Below are positions 1 to 7,082 of a stretch of 8,583 nt of DNA, in pieces; position 1 is the first letter of the stretch, and each line of letters opens with the position of its first letter. The position numbers and the translations under genes were made by a program. The notes beneath the pieces were generated by a model. The model made no database searches, was not told the DNA's origin, and saw only the letters and a program-made list of their open reading frames with translations. Location of the stretch: positions 1 to 8,583 of the forward strand of contig QIGP01000237.1 of assembly GCA_003228965.1 (NCBI GenBank), in the 5' to 3' direction. This DNA is from Gammaproteobacteria bacterium. GTDB lineage: Bacteria; Pseudomonadota; Gammaproteobacteria; Steroidobacterales; SZUA-146.

Positions 1-2
1 AA

Positions 3-860
3 TTAGATCGTGGAAAAATAGTGGTTATTTCAGCCGCGTGGCAGGCAGCTGAAGGCGATATCGACAGTATTCGTGATGAAGTTGGGCAGCCGGTAGACGA
101 TCTGAATTTATACCAACACTGCGAAGCGGTTTTTGCAAAAGACCCTGAACTACACGCCGCCTATCAGGATCGGCAGGAAATACTCACCGAGCTACAACAG
201 CACTATCGACTGCGACTGAAGCAACATAAAATTGCTGTGCGCCAAACGCTACGCGCGACCGGCACATCCGACATTCTTGCAATAGAACGGCATCACGCGA
301 TAGAGCAATTACGTGCACTAGATCTACACCACAAAAGCCAATTGAACGCAGCGCACGCACGATTCGATCGCGAGTTTAATGTAATCACGAGCCCGGCGTT
401 GGCGGCGCATACCAAAACGGTTCATGAGCAGTTGGCTGCGGCCGACACGGTGATTATTACCGGTGGAAATTTACTGGTCCTGATTAACCGACTACGGCTG
501 CTCAGACTTAAATCGTTGCTTGCTGGAAGAAACATTGTCGCCTGGTCGGCCGGAGCCATGATGCTCGGCGATGTTGTAGTTCTGTTTCACGATCGAATGC
601 CCCAGGGGTTTCGAGACGCCGAAGTCATCGACGAAGGTTTAGCGCTGCTATCCAATACCTATGTCATGCCCGATGTAAAAAATCGCTTACGCACTGGCAA
701 TACATTACGCATGAGTGCTTTGAGTAGGCGCTTTGAGCCGGCAATCGGTTACATGTTAAATAGCGGTTCCATGGCCCTGTTCGAAGGTGGCAAACTCGTT
801 GATAGTCGGGCTGTACGTTACCCATCCGAAACCGGCGCTATCGAAAGGGTTAAAACATGA
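3..860 (+). CDS. S51 peptidase/cyanophycinase-like protein, 5' end cut by the window
   Basis: The reading frame is open to the left edge (…LDRGKIVVISAAWQAAEGD), which matches the first beta-strand region of cyanophycinase/peptidase E proteins, so the true start lies outside the window and the GTG at 21 is not the start. The second half has the class-I glutamine-amidotransferase-like core: ITGGN, then AWSAGAMM around codon 546-548, whose Ser (residue 176 counted from the GTG at 21) is at the S51 nucleophile position. Between the first strand and this core is a roughly 95-residue, charged, helix-rich insert (about residues 30-125) that I do not associate with ordinary family members. Aligned from memory with cyanophycinases, the catalytic His of the DQHF motif corresponds to Asp in VMPDVKNR, so activity is uncertain. 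S51 members cleave peptides or isopeptides with acidic residues; the substrate here is unknown. It overlaps the next gene by ATGA. The family call is firm; an enzymatic role is not. Confidence 0.8.
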   Translation, partial: LDRGKIVVISAAWQAAEGDIDSIRDEVGQPVDDLNLYQHCEAVFAKDPELHAAYQDRQEILTELQQHYRLRLKQHKIAVRQTLRATGTSDILAIERHHAIEQLRALDLHHKSQLNAAHARFDREFNVITSPALAAHTKTVHEQLAAADTVIITGGNLLVLINRLRLLRLKSLLAGRNIVAWSAGAMMLGDVVVLFHDRMPQGFRDAEVIDEGLALLSNTYVMPDVKNRLRTGNTLRMSALSRRFEPAIGYMLNSGSMALFEGGKLVDSRAVRYPSETGAIERVKT

Positions 861-1993
861 ATCCGATGCTGGAAGAACTGCTAACCCACTCCAAAAGCGT
901 ACCTTCAACACTGGATGCCGCGATCGACGCCATGACGTTTCCGTCGGTAGATGGCACAGACATTACGTTTGTCTACCGTGGTAAAGCCGAAGCTGTTTAC
1001 CTTCGCTGTTGGGTATCCGGTCTCGATACTGCCCAACCTTTCGAACAGATTGACGACAGTGAACTGTGGGCAGCCACCATTGAGCTGCCGAAAGGCTCTC
1101 GCATTGAGTACAAGCTCGAGGTAGTCAACAACGGTCGTGGCGATCTGATTCTTGATCCGTTAAATCCGGCTATCGCCCAGGATCCGTTCGGCGCTAATTC
1201 TGTGTGCCAGGCCGCCGGATATGAACACCCCGAGTGGTCGCAGCAATACCCCGATTCGCGAACAGGATCGCTGCACATTCTGCAAGTACCAAGCACTGCA
1301 TTTGGACATCATCGCGAAATACAGGTGTATTTACCAGCGACATTTCGTAAAAATCGACAGTACCCTCTACTCGTTGTACACGATGGTATTGACTACCTGC
1401 GCTACGCCGACTTTCAGAACGTGCTCGACAATCTGATTAACCGTCTCGACATACCACCGATGATCGTCGCACTGACTCAGTCTCCCGACCGGCTCAAAGA
1501 GTACGCGGGCAACATTCAGCACGCGCAGTTTATTGGCGAAGACCTACTGCCCTACATGCAGGAACATTTCCCGGTCATCGATAAACCTCAATCACGCTGT
1601 TTAATGGGCGCAAGTTTTGGCGGCGTTGCCTCACTCCACTCTGCGTGGCGCTTTCCCAACCTGTTCGGCAACCTGCTGTTGCAGTCCGGGTCTTTCGCTT
1701 TTAGCGACCTGGGCCGGCACAAGCGCGGCCCGGTATTCGACCCTGTCGTCGAGTTTATGAATGAGTTTCGCGCCGACAGCGTGATGCCTGCAGAGCGCAT
1801 TTTTATAAGCTGTGGCATGTACGAGTCGTTAATCTATGAAAACCGCTCACTGGTGCCCCACCTGCAACAGAAAGGCGTAGAAGTTCATTTCGAAGAAGCG
1901 CGCGATGCACACAACTGGCAAAACTGGCGCGACCGCCTTCGAATTGGCCTTTCGTGGGTCTTTCCAGGACCTGCGTGGATAGTCTACGAGTAA
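857..1993 (+). CDS. Enterochelin-esterase-like alpha/beta-hydrolase with N-terminal E-set domain
   Basis: 378 residues, apparently cytoplasmic (no signal peptide seen). Residues about 33-112 resemble the immunoglobulin-like E-set/CBM48-like domain found before Fes-type esterases (…VYLRCWVSGLD…, …LPKGSRIEYKLEV…, DPLNP). Residues about 130-370 are an esterase-D-type (PF00756-like) domain: EIQVYLPATF, LLVVHDG, nucleophile elbow MGASFGG with Ser253, probable acid in CGMYE (Glu323), and His352 in DAHNWQNW. The family hydrolyses esters, classically in enterobactin, but also includes carbohydrate esterases. No siderophore genes are visible, so an iron role is not supported. The ATG overlaps the upstream stop as ATGA and is preceded by GAAAGGG seven bases away, which fixes the start and implies co-translation with the S51-like gene. 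The N-terminal domain could place a glycan or bulky substrate at the active site; that is inference. Confidence 0.9.
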   Translation: MNPMLEELLTHSKSVPSTLDAAIDAMTFPSVDGTDITFVYRGKAEAVYLRCWVSGLDTAQPFEQIDDSELWAATIELPKGSRIEYKLEVVNNGRGDLILDPLNPAIAQDPFGANSVCQAAGYEHPEWSQQYPDSRTGSLHILQVPSTAFGHHREIQVYLPATFRKNRQYPLLVVHDGIDYLRYADFQNVLDNLINRLDIPPMIVALTQSPDRLKEYAGNIQHAQFIGEDLLPYMQEHFPVIDKPQSRCLMGASFGGVASLHSAWRFPNLFGNLLLQSGSFAFSDLGRHKRGPVFDPVVEFMNEFRADSVMPAERIFISCGMYESLIYENRSLVPHLQQKGVEVHFEEARDAHNWQNWRDRLRIGLSWVFPGPAWIVYE

Positions 1994-2070
1994 CACTTTA
2001 ACGCTATACAAGACGTCGACCCGGTTTCGGGGCTACTATACAAACTCGGCAACAGCAGAAGGAAAACTCT
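1994..2070 (+). promoter_or_regulatory. 77-base leader of the first ATP-grasp gene, with ribosome binding site
   Basis: This is the only sizeable gap among the first four genes. AGAAGGA at 2057-2063, seven bases before the ATG at 2071, is a strong Shine-Dalgarno site. The 8-mer CTATACAA occurs twice, at 2004-2011 and 2036-2043, 32 bases apart; each contains TATACA, which resembles a -10 box, but I see no convincing -35 partner. A small CCCG-GTTT-CGGG hairpin (2020-2031) has no following T-run, so I do not call it a terminator. A secondary promoter here is possible but unproven. Confidence 0.45.
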
Positions 2071-3321
2071 ATGGCAAATGTGACCCGACACATTGGACTC
2101 TCGCTAGGCGCGGATATTTGCTGGCCCATCTGTTACGAAGAGCTACTGCGCAAACTCGACCTATCCATCAAGGTTGGTCAAGACACTATGTGCTTTGAGG
2201 TTGATCGCGTTCACATCGAGCCGTTTAGTCTTACTCAGTCCTGCCGCTACGACGTAGTGATCGATCGTCTTACGCACTGGTACGGCACCTCGCGTGAGTG
2301 GATCAAGAAAGCCATCCTGACCAACGACCTCTATGTGTTTAACAACCCCTGGTCTTTGCAGTCCATGGAAAAGCACACATCGTACGCTGCCATGATGCGC
2401 CTTGGCATACCCGTACCTGAAACCTGGTTAATCCCGCCAAAAGAATACGAGAACTCTGCCGACCTTGAGCCAACGCTGCGACAGTACGCCAAACTGTTCA
2501 ACCTTGACGAAATTGGCGAGAAAATTGGTTACCCGCTGTTCATCAAGCCCTACGACGGCGGCGCATGGGTTGGTGTCACCTGCATTAACAACGCAGATGA
2601 ACTTAAGAAAGCCTACGATTCAAGTGGCAAGAGACTCATGCATTTGCAAAAAGGAGTTGTGCCTTTCGACAGTTTCGTCCGCTGTGTTGGCCTTGGCCCG
2701 CAATGGCGATGTGTTAACTACGACCCCGACGCACCGCTCCACGACCGCTATCGCATGGAGACCGATTTCATCGAAGAAGGCCAGGCACAGCGCCTCAAAG
2801 ACATCACCATGGTCATTAACGCCTTCTTCGGCTGGGACTTTAATTCGTGTGAGTCTTTATTGAGCGACGGTATCTGGCGTCCCATCGACTTTGCCAATGC
2901 CTGCCCCGACTCCCAGGTCACGTCACTGCACTACCACTTCCCGTGGCTAATAAAAGCCAACCTGCGGTGGTCAATTTATTGTGCGGCTACCCAACGAAAA
3001 ATGAGTACCGATCTGAACTGGCACGAGTACTTTGACATTGCCGATCAGGACATTTCGTATGAAGAAAAACTGAACGGCTATATTGAAATTGCGCGGCGTC
3101 GATTTGATTTGGACGACTTCCGCGATTTTTGTAAAAAACATCTGAGCCATTTCGACGAAGTGGCCTACGAGTACTTTGGCAGTGAGTCTGTACGCTCAGC
3201 CATACGCCAAAAGGTCGAATCGCTGTTCCCCGAACACGAACACGACGAATTTACTGAACTGTTCTGGTCACGTATTCAGGACTGGCGTCGAATTGAAGGC
3301 GAAAAACCGGAAGAACTATGA
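2071..3321 (+). CDS. Divergent ATP-grasp ligase
   Basis: 416 residues, no signal peptide or membrane segment. The N-terminal part (1-95) is the pre-ATP-grasp region. The central ATP-grasp signs are: NNPWSLQSMEKHTSYAAM (91-108) followed by LGIPVPETW, matching the usual N-P…K…GIPVP.T pattern; GYPLFIKPYDGG with the ATP-binding Lys159; and the metal-binding end CESLLSDG (Glu261) and PIDFANACPD (Asp273, Asn276). The last 100 residues form a charged, probably helical extension. The family activates a carboxylate as acyl phosphate and couples it to an amine or other nucleophile; the substrate cannot be read from sequence. It shows no clear relation beyond the fold to the two other ATP-grasp proteins in the window. 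It overlaps the following esterase by ATGA, so the two products are probably made together and may act on the same compound. It is not a cyanophycin synthetase: the Mur-ligase half is absent. Confidence 0.85.
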   Translation: MANVTRHIGLSLGADICWPICYEELLRKLDLSIKVGQDTMCFEVDRVHIEPFSLTQSCRYDVVIDRLTHWYGTSREWIKKAILTNDLYVFNNPWSLQSMEKHTSYAAMMRLGIPVPETWLIPPKEYENSADLEPTLRQYAKLFNLDEIGEKIGYPLFIKPYDGGAWVGVTCINNADELKKAYDSSGKRLMHLQKGVVPFDSFVRCVGLGPQWRCVNYDPDAPLHDRYRMETDFIEEGQAQRLKDITMVINAFFGWDFNSCESLLSDGIWRPIDFANACPDSQVTSLHYHFPWLIKANLRWSIYCAATQRKMSTDLNWHEYFDIADQDISYEEKLNGYIEIARRRFDLDDFRDFCKKHLSHFDEVAYEYFGSESVRSAIRQKVESLFPEHEHDEFTELFWSRIQDWRRIEGEKPEEL

Positions 3322-4043
3322 AAGAAATAACTCGCTGGCATTCCAATCGACTAGAGCAAGAAGTGCAGCTGGTTCGCTGGGGTCACTTTGGTACGCCCGT
3401 GCTGTTATTTCCTACCGCTGGCGGCGACGCTGAGGAAATTGAGCGTTTTCACCTCATTACAGTGCTGAAACCGTTAATTGATGCGGGTCGAATTAAAGTC
3501 TATTCAACCGACAGTCTGGCAGGCAAAGCCTGGTTCAGCGGCGAACATTCTGCCGAGTACTGTGCAAAACTGCAGAACGCGTTTGACGCCATGATTTACC
3601 ACGAGGTTACACCGGCCATTCGCGCCGACTGCCAGTCAACAAACATAGAAATCATTACCGCAGGTGCTTCAATTGGAGCATTTAACGCGGTCGCAACGCT
3701 GTGCCGGCATCCCGACGCGTACAAGCTGGCCATTGCCATGAGCGGCACGTTCGATTTGTCAAAATATCTGGAAGGCCAGTTTTTCCCGGATTTTTATTTT
3801 TCGTCGCCACTGCACTACCTTCCCAATCTGGAAGGCCCGCAGCTTGAAGTGTTAAAGCGACGGTTTATTCTTTTGCCAAGCGGCGAAGGCGACTACGAAG
3901 ACATTGGCCAGTCGTGGCGCATTGCCAACATGTTGGGCAGCAAAGGCATACCGAACCGGGTGGACTCGTGGGGTGCGGACTATCACCACGACTGGATTAC
4001 CTGGCGCGAAATGCTGCCAAAATATCTGGCTACATTGGCCTAG
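3318..4043 (+). CDS. Small single-domain esterase (alpha/beta-hydrolase)
   Basis: 241 residues, a bare alpha/beta-hydrolase without the E-set domain of the esterase at 857-1993. Visible signs: GTPVLLFPTAGGDAEE near the N-terminus (strand plus oxyanion region), nucleophile elbow AGASIGAF with Ser118, a likely acid in SGEGDYED (Asp192 or a nearby Glu), and the C-terminal YHHDWITWR with probable catalytic His224. It resembles the COG4947-type putative esterases, whose substrates are mostly unknown. The ATG overlaps the ATP-grasp stop (ATGA), with GGAAGA four bases upstream, so translation is probably coupled. Its TAG stop at 4041-4043 coincides with the CTAG flank of the mobile element that follows; the protein still ends in a plausible LPKYLATLA tail, so it appears intact. 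The pairing suggests it edits or releases the ligase product, which is inference. Confidence 0.88.
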   Translation: MKEITRWHSNRLEQEVQLVRWGHFGTPVLLFPTAGGDAEEIERFHLITVLKPLIDAGRIKVYSTDSLAGKAWFSGEHSAEYCAKLQNAFDAMIYHEVTPAIRADCQSTNIEIITAGASIGAFNAVATLCRHPDAYKLAIAMSGTFDLSKYLEGQFFPDFYFSSPLHYLPNLEGPQLEVLKRRFILLPSGEGDYEDIGQSWRIANMLGSKGIPNRVDSWGADYHHDWITWREMLPKYLATLA

Positions 4044-4061
4044 CCTGCACTATTCATGAGT
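4044..4061 (+). repeat. Left terminal inverted repeat
   Basis: CCTGCACTATTCATGAGT; pairs with 4265-4282, with the single mismatch at position 4050. It starts immediately after the TAG stop of the small esterase gene. Confidence 0.85.
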
Positions 4062-4112
4062 TGATGGAATTTATCGCCGCTGTGGTGTGGGCAGTTGTGC
4101 TGATCGTCCGCC

Positions 4113-4136
4113 GGGCCATAGCCGTAGCTATGGCTC
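4113..4136 (+). repeat. Perfect hairpin inside the mobile element
   Basis: GCCATAGC at 4115-4122 and GCTATGGC at 4127-4134 form an 8-base-pair stem around a CGTA loop, extendable by G-T and G-C pairs to 4113-4136. A second small hairpin, TGGC-CGC-GCCA, follows at 4155-4165. Neither is followed by a T-run, so a terminator role is weak. Internal fold-back structure is common in miniature elements. Confidence 0.6.
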
Positions 4137-4264
4137 AAGGGGGATCGGCGCAAATGGCCGCGCCATAGTGAGCGAAAAACCATCAAGCGGTGTGTACCAG
4201 TCTGTCAAATTGTTCATGTTCTTTTCATTCTCGTATGTCCGTTCCAGGTACTCAATGCCAGCGT

Positions 4265-4282
4265 ACTCATGAATAATGCAGG
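4265..4282 (-). repeat. Right terminal inverted repeat
   Basis: ACTCATGAATAATGCAGG, the reverse complement of the left end apart from one base. CTAG follows at 4283-4286, then 24 bases lead to the stop of the minus-strand ATP-grasp gene. Confidence 0.85.
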
Positions 4283-4310
4283 CTAGAGCGACCCGGGGCT
4301 TATTCAGCGT

Positions 4311-5528
4311 CTATTGCGCAAATACGTGCAGCTCGGAAGCGAATGCGTCGGCCATAGTCAGCGTTTCCAGTATCTCCGGATGGCGCAGCATGATAAAGCC
4401 GTCGGAAACGAGCGTCTTACGCCAGTCTCTTCGCGGCGTGCCAGGTGGCAATAGCGTGTTCCAGACCACGTGCTCGCCGAAACGCTGCTGGAGTACATCC
4501 ACTCCTTCAAACCCCGTAATTTTCCCAACGCCTTGAGCGCGTTTGTAAATAGTCGCCACGTTATAGCGACGCTGCCACGGCTCGGAAATTTTCCCTTGTG
4601 CAACCGCCTGACCCCAGGCCCGAAACACGTCGAAGTCGCAGGCAAACTTCATTTGATCGACCTGGTGTGCACCCGGTGGGCGCGCACCAATTTCACCAAA
4701 CACAACTTCGCCGTCCGACTTGCGGTACCACTCCATATGCGTAAAACCGGTTTCGAACTGCAATGCCTTTATAACGTCGAAGCCCATGCGTACGCCGTCG
4801 GCCAAGGTAGGGTCATCCACGTCGCGCAGCAACACAACTTGCGGGCTAATCCATTCGTTGCTGCGAGCGATTAAAGGGCGTGGCCGGTACGTCGCGATGC
4901 TATAGAAAGCGATTTCACCGTTAATGGTAATAGTGTCAAAGGTGTATTCTTCACCGTCGATAAACTCTTCAACGCTGACTCTCGGCACGTGTCGGAGCCT
5001 TGGCATCACGTCGCGTAATTCGTCTCTATTCTCTATACGATAGGTATCGGCAGAACCTGCTCCGTCAATGGGCTTGACAATGAGAGGAAAGCCAATTTTC
5101 TCAGCCGCCGCCCAGCAACCCGCTGCGCTGTCTACGGCTTCGTGCCTCGGTGTTCGGATACCGGCCGAATCGAGCACGACTTTCATCGCTTCTTTGTCTC
5201 GAAACCAATTGGCATGCTCAACGCTCATGCCTTGCACACCAAAGTGTTCGCGCAGTTGTGCCGCCAGTAGAATGCCAGGCTCCCACAAACATTCTATGCG
5301 GTCGAGCGACAGTCCTTGCAAGCTTTCCCTAAGTTGCTGAATAACCGCCTCAGCATCCCACAGCGATCGAACCTGCACGTAACGAGACAGGCTGTGACGC
5401 ACTTGTTCGGGCAAACGGTCAACCGACTGATCGCCAACGCCAAATACGGTTGCACCGCTCTGTGCAAGGCCTCGCGTGAATTCGGGCATGTCCGCCGGGT
5501 AGCCTGGAGAAATAATCAGAACATTCAT
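4311..5528 (-). CDS. ATP-grasp ligase, paralogue of the one at 7079-8299
   Basis: 405 residues from the ATG at 5528. A GTG at 5540 would add four residues, but the ATG gives MNVLIISPGYP, which lines up with MNIIFIEPSFP of the paralogue and makes the lengths 405 and 406; AAAAGGG lies about 11 bases upstream of it. Domains: Rossmann-like pre-ATP-grasp region (1-105), RDKEAM at 110-115, FPLIVKPIDGAGS with Lys152, VEEFIDGEEYTFDT, FTHMEWY, and the metal site GEIGARPPG with Glu279. This is the carbamoyl-phosphate-synthase-like ATP-grasp group that ligates amino acids and other carboxylates; substrate unknown. It is transcribed divergently from glgA and convergently with the small esterase gene. Similarity to the paralogue runs end to end, so the pair arose by duplication, yet they have separated enough to differ in substrate or partner. 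Confidence 0.9.
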   Translation of the reverse strand: MNVLIISPGYPADMPEFTRGLAQSGATVFGVGDQSVDRLPEQVRHSLSRYVQVRSLWDAEAVIQQLRESLQGLSLDRIECLWEPGILLAAQLREHFGVQGMSVEHANWFRDKEAMKVVLDSAGIRTPRHEAVDSAAGCWAAAEKIGFPLIVKPIDGAGSADTYRIENRDELRDVMPRLRHVPRVSVEEFIDGEEYTFDTITINGEIAFYSIATYRPRPLIARSNEWISPQVVLLRDVDDPTLADGVRMGFDVIKALQFETGFTHMEWYRKSDGEVVFGEIGARPPGAHQVDQMKFACDFDVFRAWGQAVAQGKISEPWQRRYNVATIYKRAQGVGKITGFEGVDVLQQRFGEHVVWNTLLPPGTPRRDWRKTLVSDGFIMLRHPEILETLTMADAFASELHVFAQ

Positions 5529-5621
5529 GTCAGGCAGCACCCTTTTCTTTTTTTCAGAAATGAAATTGTGGCATGTTGTAGACTCTCAGTCACTGCCCAC
5601 GACTATACATCGGAGTAGACC
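5529..5621. promoter_or_regulatory. Divergent intergenic region between ATP-grasp gene and glgA
   Basis: 93 bases separate the two divergent starts, so promoters for both units should lie here or overlap the gene ends. TATACA near 5605 and a T-rich tract at about 5544-5555 are visible, but I cannot find a well-spaced -35/-10 pair for either direction. GGAG at 5612-5615 is the best Shine-Dalgarno site for glgA, six bases before ATC at 5622. No ATG lies between it and the conserved GlgA N-terminus in any frame. Confidence 0.5.
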
Positions 5622-7082
5622 ATCGCCAGGCCATTAAACATTTGTATAGCCACCTCTGAGTTCGCGCCTCTGGCCAAAACCGGTGGACTGGCCGACGTCT
5701 GCTCGGCTCTGGCGGCCTATCTTAACGAAGCCGGTCATGACGTACGAGTCATTTTGCCTCAGTACTCAACGCTAGTAACAGACGGTTGTGATATCGAACC
5801 GGCGCCAGGATTGCAAGGTCTGTCACTGAAAATAGGCGGCTGGCAAATTAGTTATAGCATCAATAGACTGACTTTGCCGTCGGGCTTTTTTGTCTATTCG
5901 CTTCACTGCCCAGCCCTGTACGACCGACCAGGCCTGTACACGAACGCCGACGACGAACACTTGCGATTCCTTCTACTGTCTCGTGCTGCGATCGAAATGT
6001 GCCAGCACATGCAATTTGCCCCGGATATTTTCCATTGCCACGATTGGCACGCCGGACTAATTCCGCTGTACCTCAAGACATCCTATTCGTGGGACAAACT
6101 CTTCTCGAAGACACGATCGGTGATGACCATTCACAACATAGGCTATCAGGGCGTCTTCAGCTCCGACATTCTTGACGACCTGAGCCTCGATCACCACGCC
6201 GAGCGTTTGCATCAGGACGACCTGAATGCCGGACGAATTAATTTCTTAAAAACCGGATTACTCTATGCCGACTTGCTCACTACTGTAAGCCCAACCTATG
6301 CGAAAGAGATTCAGGGCAGTACCTATGGCATGGGGCTCGACGACGTGCTGCGCGCGCGCAGCGATGTGTTGGTCGGCATACTAAATGGCGTTGACTATAC
6401 CGAATGGAACCCGAAATCAGACACACTCATTCCAGCGAAATTCAGCCCTGGAAGAATGATTGGGAAAGCCAGGTGCAAGCAGGCGTTGATGCAGGAAATG
6501 GGGCTGTCGGTAGAAGAACATTCACCACTAATCGGTATTGTTACCCGACTGGTTGGGCAAAAAGGCATCGACCTGATGGAGCAAGTGCTACCCGACCTGC
6601 TGTCTAAGCGTCAATTTTCGCTCGCCGTTCTGGGCAGCGGCGAACCGCGCTATGAGCAGTTTTTCCAAACCCTGCACAACGCAGCACCACATCGGGTGAG
6701 TTTTTACCGCGGCTACAACCATCGCCTGTCTCATTGGATTGAAGCCGGCTCCGATATGTTTCTGATGCCCTCGGCTTACGAGCCTTGCGGGCTCAATCAG
6801 ATGTATAGTCTCAAGTATGGAACCGTACCCATCGTCCGGGAAACCGGGGGGCTGGCCGACTCTGTAGAAAGGATAGATCCAACGAACGCAACGGGTACCG
6901 GTGTATTGTTCCAGCACTACGACAATGCCGGACTCAATTGGGCCATTTCCCACGCGCTCGATTTGTACGACGATCAGAAACTGTGGAAAAAAATCGTGCG
7001 TAACGGCATGACCAAGGACTTTTCCTGGCAACAGCAAGGGGAAGAATACGTAAAGTTATTTCGTCAACTGGTAAACGTATGA
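5622..7082 (+). CDS. glgA: Glycogen synthase (ADP-glucose type), non-ATG start
   Basis: GT5-family enzyme that extends alpha-1,4-glucan from ADP-glucose in the cytoplasm. From ATC at 5622 it is 486 residues, near the usual 475-490. The N-terminus reads (M)ARPLNICIATSEFAP, then LAKTGGLADV with the ADP-glucose-binding Lys19. Further signs are HCHDWHAGL, GILNGVDYTEWNP, VTRLVGQKG, the catalytic YEPCGLNQMYSLKYGT (Glu387) and ETGGLADSV. An in-frame TAG at 5616-5618 blocks any longer form, and there is no ATG or GTG before the KTGG motif. TTG at 5754 would delete that motif and the first Rossmann strand, so it is not a credible start. ATC at 5622 has GGAG six bases upstream; ATT at 5640 is another rare option. 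It overlaps the next ATP-grasp gene by ATGA. No glgB, glgC or glgP is in the window, which argues for a special role rather than a standard glycogen operon. Product call is firm; the start is tentative. Confidence 0.88.
   Translation: MARPLNICIATSEFAPLAKTGGLADVCSALAAYLNEAGHDVRVILPQYSTLVTDGCDIEPAPGLQGLSLKIGGWQISYSINRLTLPSGFFVYSLHCPALYDRPGLYTNADDEHLRFLLLSRAAIEMCQHMQFAPDIFHCHDWHAGLIPLYLKTSYSWDKLFSKTRSVMTIHNIGYQGVFSSDILDDLSLDHHAERLHQDDLNAGRINFLKTGLLYADLLTTVSPTYAKEIQGSTYGMGLDDVLRARSDVLVGILNGVDYTEWNPKSDTLIPAKFSPGRMIGKARCKQALMQEMGLSVEEHSPLIGIVTRLVGQKGIDLMEQVLPDLLSKRQFSLAVLGSGEPRYEQFFQTLHNAAPHRVSFYRGYNHRLSHWIEAGSDMFLMPSAYEPCGLNQMYSLKYGTVPIVRETGGLADSVERIDPTNATGTGVLFQHYDNAGLNWAISHALDLYDDQKLWKKIVRNGMTKDFSWQQQGEEYVKLFRQLVNV

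Larger units (their letters stand above)
4044..4282. mobile_element. MITE-like element with 18-base inverted ends and CTAG flanks
   Basis: The block begins CCTGCACTATTCATGAGT and ends with the reverse complement of the same sequence with one mismatch (17 of 18 match). CTAG lies directly outside both ends (4040-4043 and 4283-4286), as expected for a 4-base target duplication. The 239-base interior has no transposase; only short frames with no recognisable product are present. This fits a non-autonomous miniature inverted-repeat element or the shell of a deleted insertion sequence. CTAG is its own reverse complement, so the duplication cannot be told from a longer inverted repeat by sequence alone. 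The family is not assigned; IS families that make 4-base duplications, such as IS1380-like or IS5-like ones, are candidates to test. Without the insert, the esterase stop and the opposing ATP-grasp stop would be only about 30 bases apart. Confidence 0.75.

Noticed and set aside
857..1993. Siderophore (enterobactin) hydrolysis as the role of the E-set esterase
   Set aside because: No siderophore synthesis, transport or Fur-box-like sequence is visible, and the neighbours are ligases and a glucan synthase.
4113..4165. Rho-independent terminator between the convergent genes
   Set aside because: The hairpins are real but no T-run follows on either strand.
4064..4168. 34-codon frame inside the mobile element encoding a hydrophobic peptide (MEFIAAVVWAVVLIVRR…)
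   Set aside because: It lies wholly within the element and crosses its hairpin, has no ribosome binding site I trust and no recognised family; probably chance.
4128..4217. 29-codon minus-strand frame in the element, extendable upstream without a stop
   Set aside because: Too short, no start signal, no match to a transposase I can recognise.
4470..4874. 134-residue plus-strand open frame across the minus-strand ATP-grasp gene
   Set aside because: Antisense shadow; the minus-strand protein matches its paralogue over the whole region.
5560..5637. 25-residue frame before glgA (MKLWHVVDSQS…) whose stop lies just past the proposed glgA start
   Set aside because: Considered as a leader peptide, but there is no Shine-Dalgarno site and no attenuator-like structure or codon bias.
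6588..7037. 149-residue minus-strand open frame across glgA
   Set aside because: Antisense shadow of the strongly conserved GlgA C-terminal domain; no family features.
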